A stretch of 64,000 nt of DNA from Myxococcales bacterium (GCA_020633555.1 JACKDL010000015.1:103913-167912); one strand, 5' to 3'. Numbered from the stretch's first letter, positions 33,826-42,457 are shown. Program-made: numbers and translations. The notes: a model not told the origin generated them from the letters alone.

Positions 33826-34521
33826 TCAGAGGCTCTTGTCGCCCTCGGCGGCGGCCCGCTGGGCCTTCAGCGCGGCCAGCTTGGCCTTGGCGGCGCTGCT
33901 GCCCGACTTGGTGCGGATGGCCTTGAGCTTGGCGTCGATGCTGTCTTCCTTCAGCTCGTCGCCAATCTGGACCTCGGCGCGCACCTTGTCGGCGTACTCG
34001 CGCACGTTGTCCAGCGCCTTCACCTCGTCATCCACGCTCAGCCCGTCGAGCTGCTCCTGGATGTGCTTGCGGGCCTCGGCGTCCTTGATCTGGGCGACGA
34101 CGCGGTCCTTCTCGCGCTTGAGCTTGTCGATCTCGACCTTGATCTCGCGCAGGCTGTCCTTGGCCGACTCGGCGTCCTTGGCGGCGCGGGCCAGCTCGGC
34201 CTCGTCCTGGGCGAGCTGGGCCTCGACCTCGCCCTGCTTCTCGAGCAGGACCATGGCCACCTCGTCCTCGCCCTGGTCGACGGCGGTCTCGACGTCCAGC
34301 GCGATCTGCGACAGCTCGGCCCGGTTCTTCTCGATGCTCGCCTCGAGCTTCGCCCGGTGCTTGATGAGACCCGCCGCCGCGCTCTTGAGCTTGGCGTACT
34401 TCTCAGTCATGCCGTTGATGGCGTTCTCGTAAGCGATCTCGGGGTGCTTCTCCTCCATCCGACCCACGAAGATCGAGAGGAAGCCCTTCCACAGGTTGTA
34501 CATCCGGTTCAGAAAGCCCAT
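33826..34521 (-). CDS. pspA: PspA/IM30 (phage shock protein A) family protein
   Basis: 231 residues, the normal PspA length. The N-terminal amphipathic helix (MGFLNRMYNLWKGFLSIFVGR) is followed by a long predicted coiled coil (KSAAAGLIKHRAKLEASIEKNRAELSQ to about residue 150), as in PspA and Vipp1/ESCRT-III-like proteins that bind and reshape the inner membrane under stress. A Lys/Ala-rich tail follows. It lies four bases after the TerB-like gene on the same strand, and the pair forms a stress operon. No PspF-type activator or sigma-54 site was seen. Confidence 0.85.
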   Translation of the reverse strand: MGFLNRMYNLWKGFLSIFVGRMEEKHPEIAYENAINGMTEKYAKLKSAAAGLIKHRAKLEASIEKNRAELSQIALDVETAVDQGEDEVAMVLLEKQGEVEAQLAQDEAELARAAKDAESAKDSLREIKVEIDKLKREKDRVVAQIKDAEARKHIQEQLDGLSVDDEVKALDNVREYADKVRAEVQIGDELKEDSIDAKLKAIRTKSGSSAAKAKLAALKAQRAAAEGDKSL

Positions 34522-34525
34522 CGGC

Positions 34526-35014
34526 TCAATCCTCCATCAGGCTGGAGACCTGAGCCTCCGTCAGCCCCAGCTCCGAGATCCCCATCGCCTTGACGACCTC
34601 GCGGTTGCGCAGGGTCTCGGCGAACACCTCCAGCAGGTAGAGCCGAGCCTTCACGTGCAGGCTCTCGAGCTCGGTGGCGTCGACCCCCATGGCCTCCGCG
34701 TACTTCCCGATGCGGGTGCGCTCCTGGTCGCTGTGCTTCCCGTCGGCGTAGATCAGCAGGTAGGCGCTGACCAGGAACGCCTCGACCAGGGCCTTGCCAC
34801 CGGTCTGGAAGACCTTGGCGGCCTTCTCCACGTCGAAGCCCGCGGCGCGCAGGGCCGCGATGTCGGCGTCCTCACCGGTCCCCCGGTAGAACTCCTTGAC
34901 CAGCTCGGTCTCGCTCTCATCGATCCCGTCGACGGCGGCCAGATCCAACAGGCCGCGGCAGATCCACTCGGTCTGCGTCGCGGTCAGCTCGATGCCCTCG
35001 TAGAGTTCTTGCAT
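34526..35014 (-). CDS. TerB-like (tellurite resistance B/DUF533-type) helical protein
   Basis: 162 residues, all helical and cytoplasmic. The core segment near 70-105 (LLIYADGKHSDQERTRIGKYAEAMGV) matches the acidic helix pair (ADGxxSxxE) of TerB-type domains, which bind metal ions and membranes. The ATG at 35014 was chosen; an in-frame start at 35095 would add low-complexity residues. It lies directly upstream of pspA and is probably co-transcribed with it, consistent with envelope stress. A specific role is not known. Confidence 0.65.
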   Translation of the reverse strand: MQELYEGIELTATQTEWICRGLLDLAAVDGIDESETELVKEFYRGTGEDADIAALRAAGFDVEKAAKVFQTGGKALVEAFLVSAYLLIYADGKHSDQERTRIGKYAEAMGVDATELESLHVKARLYLLEVFAETLRNREVVKAMGISELGLTEAQVSSLMED

Positions 35015-35138
35015 CGACTCCCACTCCAGCGTGCTCGGGTTGTTGCCTTCAGGCGCGCCGCAACCTAGCAACGCCCGAGACCCACGGCAATCCAAGCCAA
35101 GGATCCGCGCCGGTTTTTCAGCCGACCGCCACGATCGA

Positions 35139-35168
35139 TTGGCGAGCCCGAGATCATTCTGCTAGCTT
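35139..35168 (+). promoter_or_regulatory. Candidate promoter of rpmG
   Basis: TTGGCG (35139-35144), 18 bases, TAGCTT (35163-35168). The start codon at 35211 follows 43 bases later with CAGGGAG as ribosome site. The 18-base spacer makes it weaker than the others. Confidence 0.35.
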
Positions 35169-35210
35169 CCCTCGCCTTTCGAATCGATCTCGACTCTCAG
35201 GGAGCAAACC

Positions 35211-35378
35211 ATGGCCAAGCCGAAGCGCGAGAAGATCAAGCTCGAGAGCACCGCCGGCACCGGCGTGTTCTACACCACCACCAAGAACCGCCGCACCAGC
35301 ACGGGCAAGCTGAGCCTCATGAAGTACGACAAGAAGGCTCGCAAGCACGTCATGTTCAAGGAGACCAAGCTCAAGTAA
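35211..35378 (+). CDS. rpmG: 50S ribosomal protein L33
   Basis: A 55-residue protein: MAKPKREKIKL at the start, then TGVFYTTTKNRRTSTGKL and LMKYDKKARKHVMFKETKLK at the end, which is the family signature. It lacks the CxxC pairs of the zinc form, so it is the zinc-free type. It is basic, as expected for a ribosome-binding protein. ATG 35211 has CAGGGAG eight bases before. Being so short it is easy to miss. It stands alone between the TerB/PspA operon (divergent) and corA (convergent), not in the common secE-nusG context. Confidence 0.95.
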   Translation: MAKPKREKIKLESTAGTGVFYTTTKNRRTSTGKLSLMKYDKKARKHVMFKETKLK

Positions 35379-35392
35379 GAGCCTGGCCTCCC

Positions 35393-35409
35393 GGCCGCCG
35401 TGGGCGGCC
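35393..35409. terminator. GC hairpin between rpmG and corA
   Basis: Perfect 7-bp stem with a 3-base loop, GGCCGCC-GTG-GGCGGCC, in the gap between convergent genes. No T-run follows, so termination is inferred from position. Confidence 0.4.
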
Positions 35410-35438
35410 CCGGTCGCGCCCGGATCCAGCCGTCGCGC

Positions 35439-36503
35439 TCAGATCCAGCGGCGCCTGCGGAACCACCGCAGCAGCCACGCGGCCACCCCCGCCATCAGCG
35501 TCAGCGCCACCGGGTAACCCCACGGCGTCTGCAGCTCCGGCATGCTGGCGAAGTTCATGCCCCACAGGCCGGCCAGGAACGACAGCGGGATGAACACGGT
35601 GCTCATCACAGTGAGCACCTTCATCACGTCGTTCATCTCATGGTTCACCCGCGAGATGTGGTAGTCGAGCAGGCCCGCCGCGGTCTCGCGGTCGTGCTCC
35701 ACCTGATCGATCATCCGCCGCAGGTGGTCCAGGGCGTCGCGCAAGTAGACCTTGGTTTCGGCCCCCACCAGGCTGGCTTCGGCCTCGCGCAGATCCTCCA
35801 GGCAGTCGTTCAACCCGGCCAGCAGCCGCCGCAGCCGCGCGAAGCGGCGCCGCAGCCGCGCCAGGGTGTCGATCACCCCGTGGTTGGCCGTGCCCGCGAG
35901 CACCTCGTCTTCGATCTCGGCCAGGTGGGCGTCGTTGGTCTCCACCCACGGGAAGTAGCTGTCCACCACCGCGTCGAGGATGGCGTAGGCCAGGTAGTCG
36001 GGCCCCCGCTTGCGGATCCGCCCCGCCGCACCTCGGATCCGCTCGCGGACGGGATCCAGGCAGTCGCCGGCGTGCTCCTGAAAGGTGATGACATAGTGGG
36101 CACCCAGAAACAGCGACACCTGCTCGGTGTTGGCGGGATCGTCGCCGTCGGGCTGCCGCACCACCACGAACAGGTGCTCGGGGTACGCCTCGGCCTTGGC
36201 CCGCTGGTGCGACGTGACCGCGTCCTCCACCGCCAGGGGGTGCAGGCCAAACAGGCCGGCCAGCTCCTGGATGCGGCGGGTGTCGGCCATGCCCTGGACG
36301 TCGAGCCAGATGACCCCATGCCCCAGCCCCTCGCGGACCTTCACCAGTTCGGGCTCGACCGCCTCGGTGACCCCCTCGCCGTCATAGCGCAGCAGGGTGA
36401 CGCGGGTCTCCTTCGCCTCGGCGTGGGGCTGCAGCGTACCGGGCGCGACGCCCGCGGCGTTGCCGTGGAGCCGCTTCGGGCGAAGTCTGGCCGGGGTGTG
36501 CAT
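35439..36503 (-). CDS. corA: CorA-type magnesium/divalent cation transporter
   Basis: 354 residues with the CorA plan: soluble N-terminal alpha/beta domain (to about 210), a long helix (RLRRRFARLRRLLAGLNDCLEDLREAE) and two C-terminal membrane helices. The GMN selectivity motif is present in LWGMNFASMPE near 317-319, and the second helix ends in a basic tail (RWFRRRRWI), as in CorA. It is an inner-membrane pentameric channel for Mg2+ (also Co2+/Ni2+). ATG 36503 has GGAGG five bases upstream. It ends opposite rpmG. Confidence 0.92.
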   Translation of the reverse strand: MHTPARLRPKRLHGNAAGVAPGTLQPHAEAKETRVTLLRYDGEGVTEAVEPELVKVREGLGHGVIWLDVQGMADTRRIQELAGLFGLHPLAVEDAVTSHQRAKAEAYPEHLFVVVRQPDGDDPANTEQVSLFLGAHYVITFQEHAGDCLDPVRERIRGAAGRIRKRGPDYLAYAILDAVVDSYFPWVETNDAHLAEIEDEVLAGTANHGVIDTLARLRRRFARLRRLLAGLNDCLEDLREAEASLVGAETKVYLRDALDHLRRMIDQVEHDRETAAGLLDYHISRVNHEMNDVMKVLTVMSTVFIPLSFLAGLWGMNFASMPELQTPWGYPVALTLMAGVAAWLLRWFRRRRWI

Positions 36504-36595
36504 GGGGCCTCCGTGGGCTGGCAGTTGACAGAACAGGTCACGGTGTCGAGCCTTGCGGGCTCCGGGGACCAGAACCCACCCAGAAAGGCCACACC

Positions 36596-37525
36596 ATGGC
36601 GCATCACAAGGTTTTCATCATCGGCTCCGGCCCTGCCGGCTACACCGCCGCCATCTACGCCGCCCGGGCCGACCTGAAGCCCTACGTGGCCGCGGGCCTC
36701 CAGCCGGGCGGTCAGCTCACGACCACCACCGACGTGGAGAACTTCCCGGGCTACCCTGAGGGGGTCATGGGCCCCCAGATGATGGAAGATCTGCGCCAGC
36801 AGGCCGAGCGCTTCGGCACCACGGTGGCCTACACCATGGTGACCAAGGTGGACCTCAGCAGCCGCCCGTTCAAGATCTGGGAGGATGACGAAGAGCACAC
36901 CGCCGACGCGATCATCGTCTCGACGGGCGCCAGCGCGAAGTACCTGGGCGTCAAGGGCGAGCAGGAGTACCTGGGCCGCGGCGTGAGCGCCTGCGCCACC
37001 TGCGACGGCTTCTTCTTCCGCGATCAGGACATCTGCGTCATCGGCGGCGGCGACTCGGCGATGGAGGAGGCCAACTTCCTCACCAAGTTCGCCAGGAAGG
37101 TCTACGTCATTCACCGCCGCGATGAGCTGCGCGCCAGCAAGATCATGCAAGAGCGGGCCCTGAAGAACCCCAAGATCGAGTTCATCTGGAACACGGCGGT
37201 CGAGGAGGTCACGGGCGACGAGAACGGCGTGAACGGCGTGAAGCTGCTCAACCGCGTCACCGGCGAGCGCAGCCACCTGGCCGTGACCGGCTACTTCGCC
37301 GCCATCGGCCACAAGCCCAACACCGATCTGTTCAAGGGCCAGCTCGACATGAACGACGTGGGCTACCTGAACGTGAAGGACCGCAGCACCTACACCAACG
37401 TCGAGGGCGTCTTCGCCGCCGGCGACGTGGCCGACAGCGTGTACCGTCAGGCCATCACCGCCGCCGGCATGGGCTGCCAGGCCGCCATCGACGCCGAGCG
37501 CTGGCTCGAGGGCCAGGAGGGCTGA
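36596..37525 (+). CDS. trxB: Thioredoxin reductase
   Basis: 309 residues, the normal length for low-Mr thioredoxin reductases. FAD-binding GxGPAG at 10-15 (IGSGPAGYTAA), the redox-active CATC at C133-C136 (SACATCDG), NADPH-binding GGGDSAxE near 152-159 (VIGGGDSAMEE), and a C-terminal FAD-binding AGD (VFAAGDVAD) near 281-289. It reduces thioredoxin with NADPH in the cytoplasm. A TTGACA lies at 36525-36530 upstream, but the matching -10 is weak. The gene lies alone. Confidence 0.95.
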   Translation: MAHHKVFIIGSGPAGYTAAIYAARADLKPYVAAGLQPGGQLTTTTDVENFPGYPEGVMGPQMMEDLRQQAERFGTTVAYTMVTKVDLSSRPFKIWEDDEEHTADAIIVSTGASAKYLGVKGEQEYLGRGVSACATCDGFFFRDQDICVIGGGDSAMEEANFLTKFARKVYVIHRRDELRASKIMQERALKNPKIEFIWNTAVEEVTGDENGVNGVKLLNRVTGERSHLAVTGYFAAIGHKPNTDLFKGQLDMNDVGYLNVKDRSTYTNVEGVFAAGDVADSVYRQAITAAGMGCQAAIDAERWLEGQEG

Positions 37526-37601
37526 GCCCACCCGGCGCCCGCCCACCGCGCCCACCGGATCCGCCAACTTTCTGTGACGGATCCCCCGCGTCGCCGCCAA
37601 C

Positions 37602-38153
37602 ATGGGGGTGATGCATGCCTCCCCCGCCCCCGCCGAGCCCCCCGATCTGCACCAGATCTACGCGGCGCACGTGGGCCACGTCTGGCGCACCCTGCGGCGG
37701 CTGGGCGTGGCGGCGCGGGACCTGGAAGATGCCACCCACGAGGTCTTCGTGGTGGTGCACCGCCGGTTGCCCGACTTCGATCCCGAGCGGCCCATCAAGC
37801 CCTGGCTCACGGGCATCGCCTGGCGGGTGGCCGCCGATGAGCGGCGGCGGGCCCGGCACCACCGCGAGCGGCTGGGCGACGACGTGGGCCTGGGCGAGCC
37901 GGCGGCCCAGCCCGACCCCGAGCAGCTCCTGGCCGCGCGGCAAGCCCGCGACCTGGTGGCGCAGGCCCTGGACACGCTGGATCTGGACCGGCGGGTGGTG
38001 TTCGTCATGGCCGACATCGACCAGGCCTCGGGGCCCGAGATCGCCGCGGCCCTGGGGCTGCCGCTGAACACGGTCTACTCGCGCCTGCGGGTGGCCCGGG
38101 AGCGCTTCGCCGCGGCGGTGCGCCGCATTCGACTGACGGAGGGGGCGCCATGA
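37602..38153 (+). CDS. ECF-family RNA polymerase sigma factor
   Basis: 183 residues. Region 2 near 18-75 (LHQIYAAHVGHVWRTLRRL, DLEDATHEVFVVVHRRL) and region 4 near 120-170 (LDTLDLDRRVVFVMADIDQASGPEIAAALGLPLNTVYSRLRVARERF) are intact, and there is no region 3, as in ECF sigmas. No ribosome site precedes the ATG, so a leaderless transcript is possible. Its stop overlaps the start of the next gene (ATGA). The next gene's membrane protein is the likely anti-sigma factor. A shared AACTTTCTGT(G/C)A motif lies before this gene and, inverted, after its partner. Confidence 0.88.
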   Translation: MGVMHASPAPAEPPDLHQIYAAHVGHVWRTLRRLGVAARDLEDATHEVFVVVHRRLPDFDPERPIKPWLTGIAWRVAADERRRARHHRERLGDDVGLGEPAAQPDPEQLLAARQARDLVAQALDTLDLDRRVVFVMADIDQASGPEIAAALGLPLNTVYSRLRVARERFAAAVRRIRLTEGAP

Positions 38154-38956
38154 GCGACCGCCGCGACGAGCTGGGGCTGGACGCGCTGCTGGCCGCCGAG
38201 CGCGCCGCCGACGATGGCCCCGATCCGGCGGTCAGCGAGCGGCTGTACGCCCGGGTGCTGGCCACGGCGGCGCTGCCCACCCCCCCGCCCGGGCTGGAGG
38301 CGGCCGCCGAGGCGACGACGGCCGCCACGAGCGGGAGCGCTGCCGCGGGCGCGGCGACCGCCGGGGCGGGGGTCGCGGCCGTGGGGGCCGGGAAGCTGTG
38401 GCTGGTGATCAGCCTGTTGGTGGCGGGCGGGGGCGTGGCCACCTGGCAGGCCACCCGGCCCACGCCTGCGGCTGCCGTCGCCGCGGCTGATCCAGCGCCC
38501 GCGCCGCAGACCGTGCCGGCCCCAACCGTGCCCGCCGTGGACCCCCTTGTTGCGCCCGAGCCCCCGGCGCCCCCCATTCAACCCGAACCGCCCCGCGCCG
38601 AGCCCCCCGTGCGGCCGGCCCGGCGTCCCCCCCCGCGGCGCGTGGCGCCGCCCGTGCCCCGCACCCCACGCACCGACCCCGATCTGGCCGCCGAGCGAGC
38701 CCTGCTGGCCCAGGTCGCGGTCGCCCTGGGTGCCGGCGACAGCGCCGTCGCCCTGACTGGCCTGCGCGATCACGCCCGCCGCTTCCCCAAGGGCCGGCTG
38801 ACCGAGGAGCGCGCGGTCTTCCAGGTGCGGGCGCTACAGCTCGCCGGGCGAACGGCCGAGGCCCGCGCCGCCGCCGAGCGCTTCCTGCGCCGCTACCCGA
38901 AGAGCATGCATCGGCCCACGGTGCAGGCCGCCCTGACGGAAAAATCCGCCCCCTGA
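38150..38956 (+). CDS. Putative anti-sigma membrane protein with Pro-rich spacer and TPR-like tail
   Basis: 268 residues, starting 4 bases inside the sigma gene (ATGA). A cytoplasmic N-terminal part (1-80) lacks the His/Cys zinc motif. A single membrane helix (LWLVISLLVAGGGVATW, about 83-99) is followed by a Pro/Ala spacer (about 100-185) and an extracytoplasmic helical segment resembling a TPR or YbgF-like tail (LRDHARRFPKGRLTEERAVFQ). The order and coupling support an anti-sigma or sensor role. It is inferred from context; there is no family signature for the N-terminal domain. Confidence 0.65.
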   Translation: MSDRRDELGLDALLAAERAADDGPDPAVSERLYARVLATAALPTPPPGLEAAAEATTAATSGSAAAGAATAGAGVAAVGAGKLWLVISLLVAGGGVATWQATRPTPAAAVAAADPAPAPQTVPAPTVPAVDPLVAPEPPAPPIQPEPPRAEPPVRPARRPPPRRVAPPVPRTPRTDPDLAAERALLAQVAVALGAGDSAVALTGLRDHARRFPKGRLTEERAVFQVRALQLAGRTAEARAAAERFLRRYPKSMHRPTVQAALTEKSAP

Positions 38957-38969
38957 CAGAAAGTTCGAC

Positions 38970-38996
38970 GGAACCGCGCGCCCGGCCCCAACCGTG
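38970..38996 (+). promoter_or_regulatory. Candidate ECF-type promoter
   Basis: GGAACC (38970-38975), 17 bases, then CGTG (38993-38996), resembling the GAAC/CGT pattern of many ECF promoters. The next gene starts at 39028. It would let the upstream ECF sigma drive the DxDxDG lipoprotein; inference only. Confidence 0.35.
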
Positions 38997-39027
38997 GGTG
39001 GAGGTCGAGGACAACGGGAGGTTCCGC

Positions 39028-40461
39028 ATGGTTGACCCCATTCGACATTGGCTGATCGCGGCCGGCGCGCTGGCGCTGACCGCGTGCGTGGTGGAGACGG
39101 ACGCGCAGGTGGGCGGGGGCGACGCTGGCGCCCAGATGGGCCAGGACGGCGGGCAGGACGGCGGTGGTCAGGGCGCCGATGCTGGCCCCGGCGGCCGCGA
39201 GATCTGCGACGACGGCCTGGACAACGACGGCGACGGCGAGATCGACGAGGGCTGCGAGGTCATCCCGCCGCCCCCGATGGGCTGCACCGAGACGGGCTGC
39301 CCCACGGGTCAGCGCTGCGACGACGGCAGCCAGCTCTGCCAGCCCGTGGTCTGCGATGGCGACCTGGACTGCCCCGCCGATTCGGCCTGCGTGGATGGGT
39401 TCTGCGCGGAGTCCATCGACCCCGGCGGCGAGATCTGCCACGACGGCCTGGACAACGACGGCGACGGGCAGGTGGACGAGGGCTGCGACGGGGACCCGGG
39501 CGACTGCGGGCCCGAGGGGTGCCCCGAAGGCATGGTCTGCGAGCCGGCCACCGGGGTGTGCCTGCCCGCCGAGCCCCCGGCGATCCGCCTCCGGCCCGCC
39601 GAGCTCGACTTCGGCGCGGTGCCGCCGGGCGAGGTGGCGGTCGCCCAGGTCACGGTCATGAACATCGGGCAGCAGCCCCTGCTGTTCGCGGGCCTTTCCA
39701 TGGATGGGTCCCCCGCATTCACTTTGCAGATCAACGCGGTAGACCCCATCACCACACCGGGCGTGCTCGCCGATCCCGACGGCGACGGGCAGCCCGGGCT
39801 GGCGCCCCAGAGCCAACTGGAGCTGGCGGTGACGTTCACGCCGCCCGACGGCCAGGCCCACGCCGCCACGGTGATCTTCACCACCAATGACCCCGTCCGA
39901 CCCCAGGCGCTCCTGGCGCTCCAGGCCCGTGCGGTCCCCGGCGGGGAGATTTGCGGCGACGGCGTGGACAACGACGGCGACGGGCAGGTGGACGAGGGCT
40001 GTGGCGATCCGAACGGGCAGCCCTGCATCGCCGACGTGGACTGCCCCGCTGGGCAGGCATGCGTGAACGGGCTGTGCGACGGCGGGCCCGTGGATCCGGG
40101 CGCCGACGGCTGCGACGGCCTGGACAACGACGGCGACGGGTTCGTGGACGAGGACTGCGACCCGAACGCCGGCTGCCTCGACGCCGCCGGCGTGCCCGTC
40201 CCCTGCGCGTGCGCCGTCGATGCCGACTGCCCCGCCGGGCAGGCCTGCGTGAACGGGCAGTGCGGCGACGGTGGCCCGGGCGACCCCGGGATCGACGGCT
40301 GCGACGGCATGGACAACGACGGCGACGGGCTCGTGGACGAAGACTGCGACCCCAACGCCGGCTGCTTCGACGCCGCGGGCGTGCCCGTCCCCTGCGCGTG
40401 CGCCGCCAACGCGGACTGCGCGGCGGGGCAGATCTGCGTGAACGGGGCCTGCCAGGGCTGA
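39028..40461 (+). CDS. Lipoprotein with DxDxDG metal-binding repeats and an ASH-like domain
   Basis: 477 residues; ATG with GGGAGG nine bases before. A signal peptide ends at LTAC (Cys20), followed by a Gly/Asp linker. Five copies of a calcium-loop motif of the form C-D-G-x-D-N-D-G-D-G-x-x-D-E (near residues 60-75, 138-152, 311-325, 361-374 and 432-445) resemble the DxDxDG repeats of MopE-like proteins, which bind copper or calcium. A beta domain near 190-290 (LDFGAVPPGEVAVAQVTVMNIG) matches the ASH/choice-of-anchor fold. Cys-rich D-C-P-x-G-Q repeats follow, and the last two blocks are near-identical. It lies next to an ECF sigma pair and may be its target. Confidence 0.8.
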   Translation: MVDPIRHWLIAAGALALTACVVETDAQVGGGDAGAQMGQDGGQDGGGQGADAGPGGREICDDGLDNDGDGEIDEGCEVIPPPPMGCTETGCPTGQRCDDGSQLCQPVVCDGDLDCPADSACVDGFCAESIDPGGEICHDGLDNDGDGQVDEGCDGDPGDCGPEGCPEGMVCEPATGVCLPAEPPAIRLRPAELDFGAVPPGEVAVAQVTVMNIGQQPLLFAGLSMDGSPAFTLQINAVDPITTPGVLADPDGDGQPGLAPQSQLELAVTFTPPDGQAHAATVIFTTNDPVRPQALLALQARAVPGGEICGDGVDNDGDGQVDEGCGDPNGQPCIADVDCPAGQACVNGLCDGGPVDPGADGCDGLDNDGDGFVDEDCDPNAGCLDAAGVPVPCACAVDADCPAGQACVNGQCGDGGPGDPGIDGCDGMDNDGDGLVDEDCDPNAGCFDAAGVPVPCACAANADCAAGQICVNGACQG

Positions 40462-40478
40462 GCTGCCCGGCTGTGCGA

Positions 40479-41582
40479 TCAGCCGAAGGGCTTGAAGGGC
40501 AGGCTCAACGACTCGGCCACGGCCCTGTGGGTGACCGCCCCGCGCCAGGTGTTCAGGCCACCCTTCAGTACAGGATCCTGCCGGCAGGCCTGCTCGGCGC
40601 CCAGCTCGGCGAGGGCCAGCGCGTAGCGGCGGGTGGCGTTGTGCAGGGCGAAGGTGCTGGTGCGGGCCACCGCGCCGGGCATGTTCGAGACGCAGTAGTG
40701 CACGACGCCCTCGGCCACGTAGGTGGGCTGCTCGTGGGTGGTGGGGCGCACGGTCTCGACGCAGCCGCCCTGATCCACCGCCACGTCCACGATCACCGAG
40801 CCCGGCTCCATGCGGGCCACCACCTCGCGGCTCACCAGCGTGGGCGCGCGGGCCCCGGCCACCAGCACCGCGCCCACCACGGCGTCGGCCTGGCTCACCA
40901 GCTCGGCGACGCTCTCGGTGTCGGAGTACATGGTGTCCAGCTTGCCCAGGAACACGTCCTCCAGCCAGGTCAGCCGGCGCACGTTGATGTCCAGGATGGT
41001 GACCCGGGCGCCCAGGCCCACGGCCACCTTGGCGGCGTTGTAGCCCACAGTGCCGCCCCCGATGATCACCACCTTGCCGCGGCCCACGCCGGGCACGCCG
41101 CCCAGCAGCAGCCCCTTGCCGCCGGCCTCCTTGGTGAGCATCTGCGCGCAGGCCTGGGCAGCCATCTTGCCTGCCACCTCGCTCATGGGCTCCAGCAGGG
41201 GCAGGGTGCCGTCGGGCATCTGGATGGTCTCGTAGGCCACGCCCGTGGCCTCGCGCTCCAGCAGCACTTGGGTGAGCTCGGGCTCGGCGGCCAGGTGCAG
41301 GTAGGTGTAGATGGTCTGGCCGCGCTGGATGCGCCCGTACTCCTGGGGCACGGGCTCCTTGACCTTGCAGATCATGCCCGCCTCGCCCCAGACGGCGTCG
41401 GCGTCGGCCACCAGCGTAGCCCCTGCGGCCACGTACTCGGCGTCGGTCAACCCGCTCCCGAGCCCCGCGCCCTGCTGGACCAGCACGGTGTGGCCCGCGC
41501 CCGTCAACACCCTCACCCCGGCGGGCACCAGGCCCACCCGGTACTCGTGGTTCTTCACCTCGGCCGGTACGCCGATGATCAT
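40479..41582 (-). CDS. ald: Alanine dehydrogenase
   Basis: 367 residues, the normal length. Landmarks: the N-terminal substrate-binding AEVKNHEYRVGLVP with a conserved Lys/Arg pair, KVKEP near 75, the catalytic His in YTYLHLAAE, the NAD-binding GGGTVGYNAAKVAVGLGA near 170-187, and CVSNMPGAVARTST at the C-terminal hinge. It reversibly converts L-alanine and NAD+ to pyruvate, ammonium and NADH. ATG 41582 has GGAG seven bases upstream. Its promoter contains an imperfect palindrome between -35 and -10. It ends opposite the DxDxDG lipoprotein gene. Confidence 0.95.
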   Translation of the reverse strand: MIIGVPAEVKNHEYRVGLVPAGVRVLTGAGHTVLVQQGAGLGSGLTDAEYVAAGATLVADADAVWGEAGMICKVKEPVPQEYGRIQRGQTIYTYLHLAAEPELTQVLLEREATGVAYETIQMPDGTLPLLEPMSEVAGKMAAQACAQMLTKEAGGKGLLLGGVPGVGRGKVVIIGGGTVGYNAAKVAVGLGARVTILDINVRRLTWLEDVFLGKLDTMYSDTESVAELVSQADAVVGAVLVAGARAPTLVSREVVARMEPGSVIVDVAVDQGGCVETVRPTTHEQPTYVAEGVVHYCVSNMPGAVARTSTFALHNATRRYALALAELGAEQACRQDPVLKGGLNTWRGAVTHRAVAESLSLPFKPFG

Positions 41583-41618
41583 GGTCGTCTCCTGGGATCG
41601 TCCCTTGGAATCGCGCGG

Positions 41619-41646
41619 AGCATAGCGGCGGGATTCCGCCAGGTAA
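41619..41646 (-). promoter_or_regulatory. Promoter of ald with internal palindrome
   Basis: Minus strand: TTACCT (41646-41641), 16 bases, TATGCT (41624-41619). The spacer holds the near-palindrome GGCGGAATCCCGCC, a possible operator. The predicted transcript starts about 30 bases before the ATG. Confidence 0.45.
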
Positions 41647-41788
41647 CGACGCGGCGCGTCAGGGATCGGCAGGGTTCGCTGGGCACAGCCCCGGGCGGGT
41701 CCGTAGAATTGCGGGCTCAGGGAATCAAATCGAACCGGGCGCTGATTCGTACCCCATGACGAACGCCTTCGCGCCTTGGGGATGAGAG

Positions 41789-42457
41789 ATGTTCGACCGA
41801 CTGCTGGGCCGCAAGAAGCCCACCGATCACGCGGAGTTCGAGCGCGTGGCCATGCCGCACGCCGACGCCCTGTACGGGGCCGCCCTGCGCATGACCCGCG
41901 ACGCCACGCGGGCCGAGGACCTGGTGCAGGAGACCCTGCTGCGGGCCTACCGCTTCTGGCACAAGTTCGAGCAGGGCACGAACATCAAGGCCTGGCTGTT
42001 TCGCATCCAGACCAACATCTTCATCAACAAGTACCGAAAGCGGCAGACCGAGCAGAAGGTCCTGGACCAGCGCGAGGTGGACGACCTGCTGGAGCGCTAC
42101 GCGGCCGATGACGGCCCGGCGGTGCTCCCGCCCGACACCCGCGAAGACTTCCTCACCCACCTGGTGGGCGACGAGGTCATGGCCGCGCTGGACCAGCTCC
42201 CCTTCGAGTTCCGCATGGCGGTGCTGCTCGCCGACATGCACGACTTCTCCTACAAGGAGATCGCCGAGGTGCTGGACTGCCCGGTGGGCACGGTGATGAG
42301 CCGGCTCCACCGCGCCCGCAAGCTCCTGCAGGCCCAGCTCTTCGAGTACGCCCTGGACCGTGGGGTCATCCGGCGGCCCGACGGGGCCAACGGCGACAAC
42401 GTGGCCGACCTGGAGCTGTACCGCAGCCGCCGCAAGCGAAAGAGCGCCAACGGATGA
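41789..42457 (+). CDS. ECF-family RNA polymerase sigma factor, SigE/SigH-like
   Basis: 222 residues. Region 2 (FERVAMPHADALYGAALRMTRDATRAEDLVQETLLRAYRF, NIKAWLFRIQTNIFINKYRK) and region 4 (LDQLPFEFRMAVLLADMHDFSYKEIAEVLDCPVGTVMSRLHRARKLL) are complete. A basic C-terminal tail of about 30 residues follows region 4. It overlaps by 4 bases (ATGA) the gene of a zinc-type anti-sigma, its probable regulator. Stress-type sigmas of this class respond to redox or envelope stress. A TAGAAT element lies upstream near 41704, without a good -35. Confidence 0.92.
   Translation: MFDRLLGRKKPTDHAEFERVAMPHADALYGAALRMTRDATRAEDLVQETLLRAYRFWHKFEQGTNIKAWLFRIQTNIFINKYRKRQTEQKVLDQREVDDLLERYAADDGPAVLPPDTREDFLTHLVGDEVMAALDQLPFEFRMAVLLADMHDFSYKEIAEVLDCPVGTVMSRLHRARKLLQAQLFEYALDRGVIRRPDGANGDNVADLELYRSRRKRKSANG

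Noticed and set aside
36525..36530. Perfect TTGACA before trxB
   Set aside because: No acceptable -10 lies at 16-18 bases; kept only as a remark in the trxB entry.
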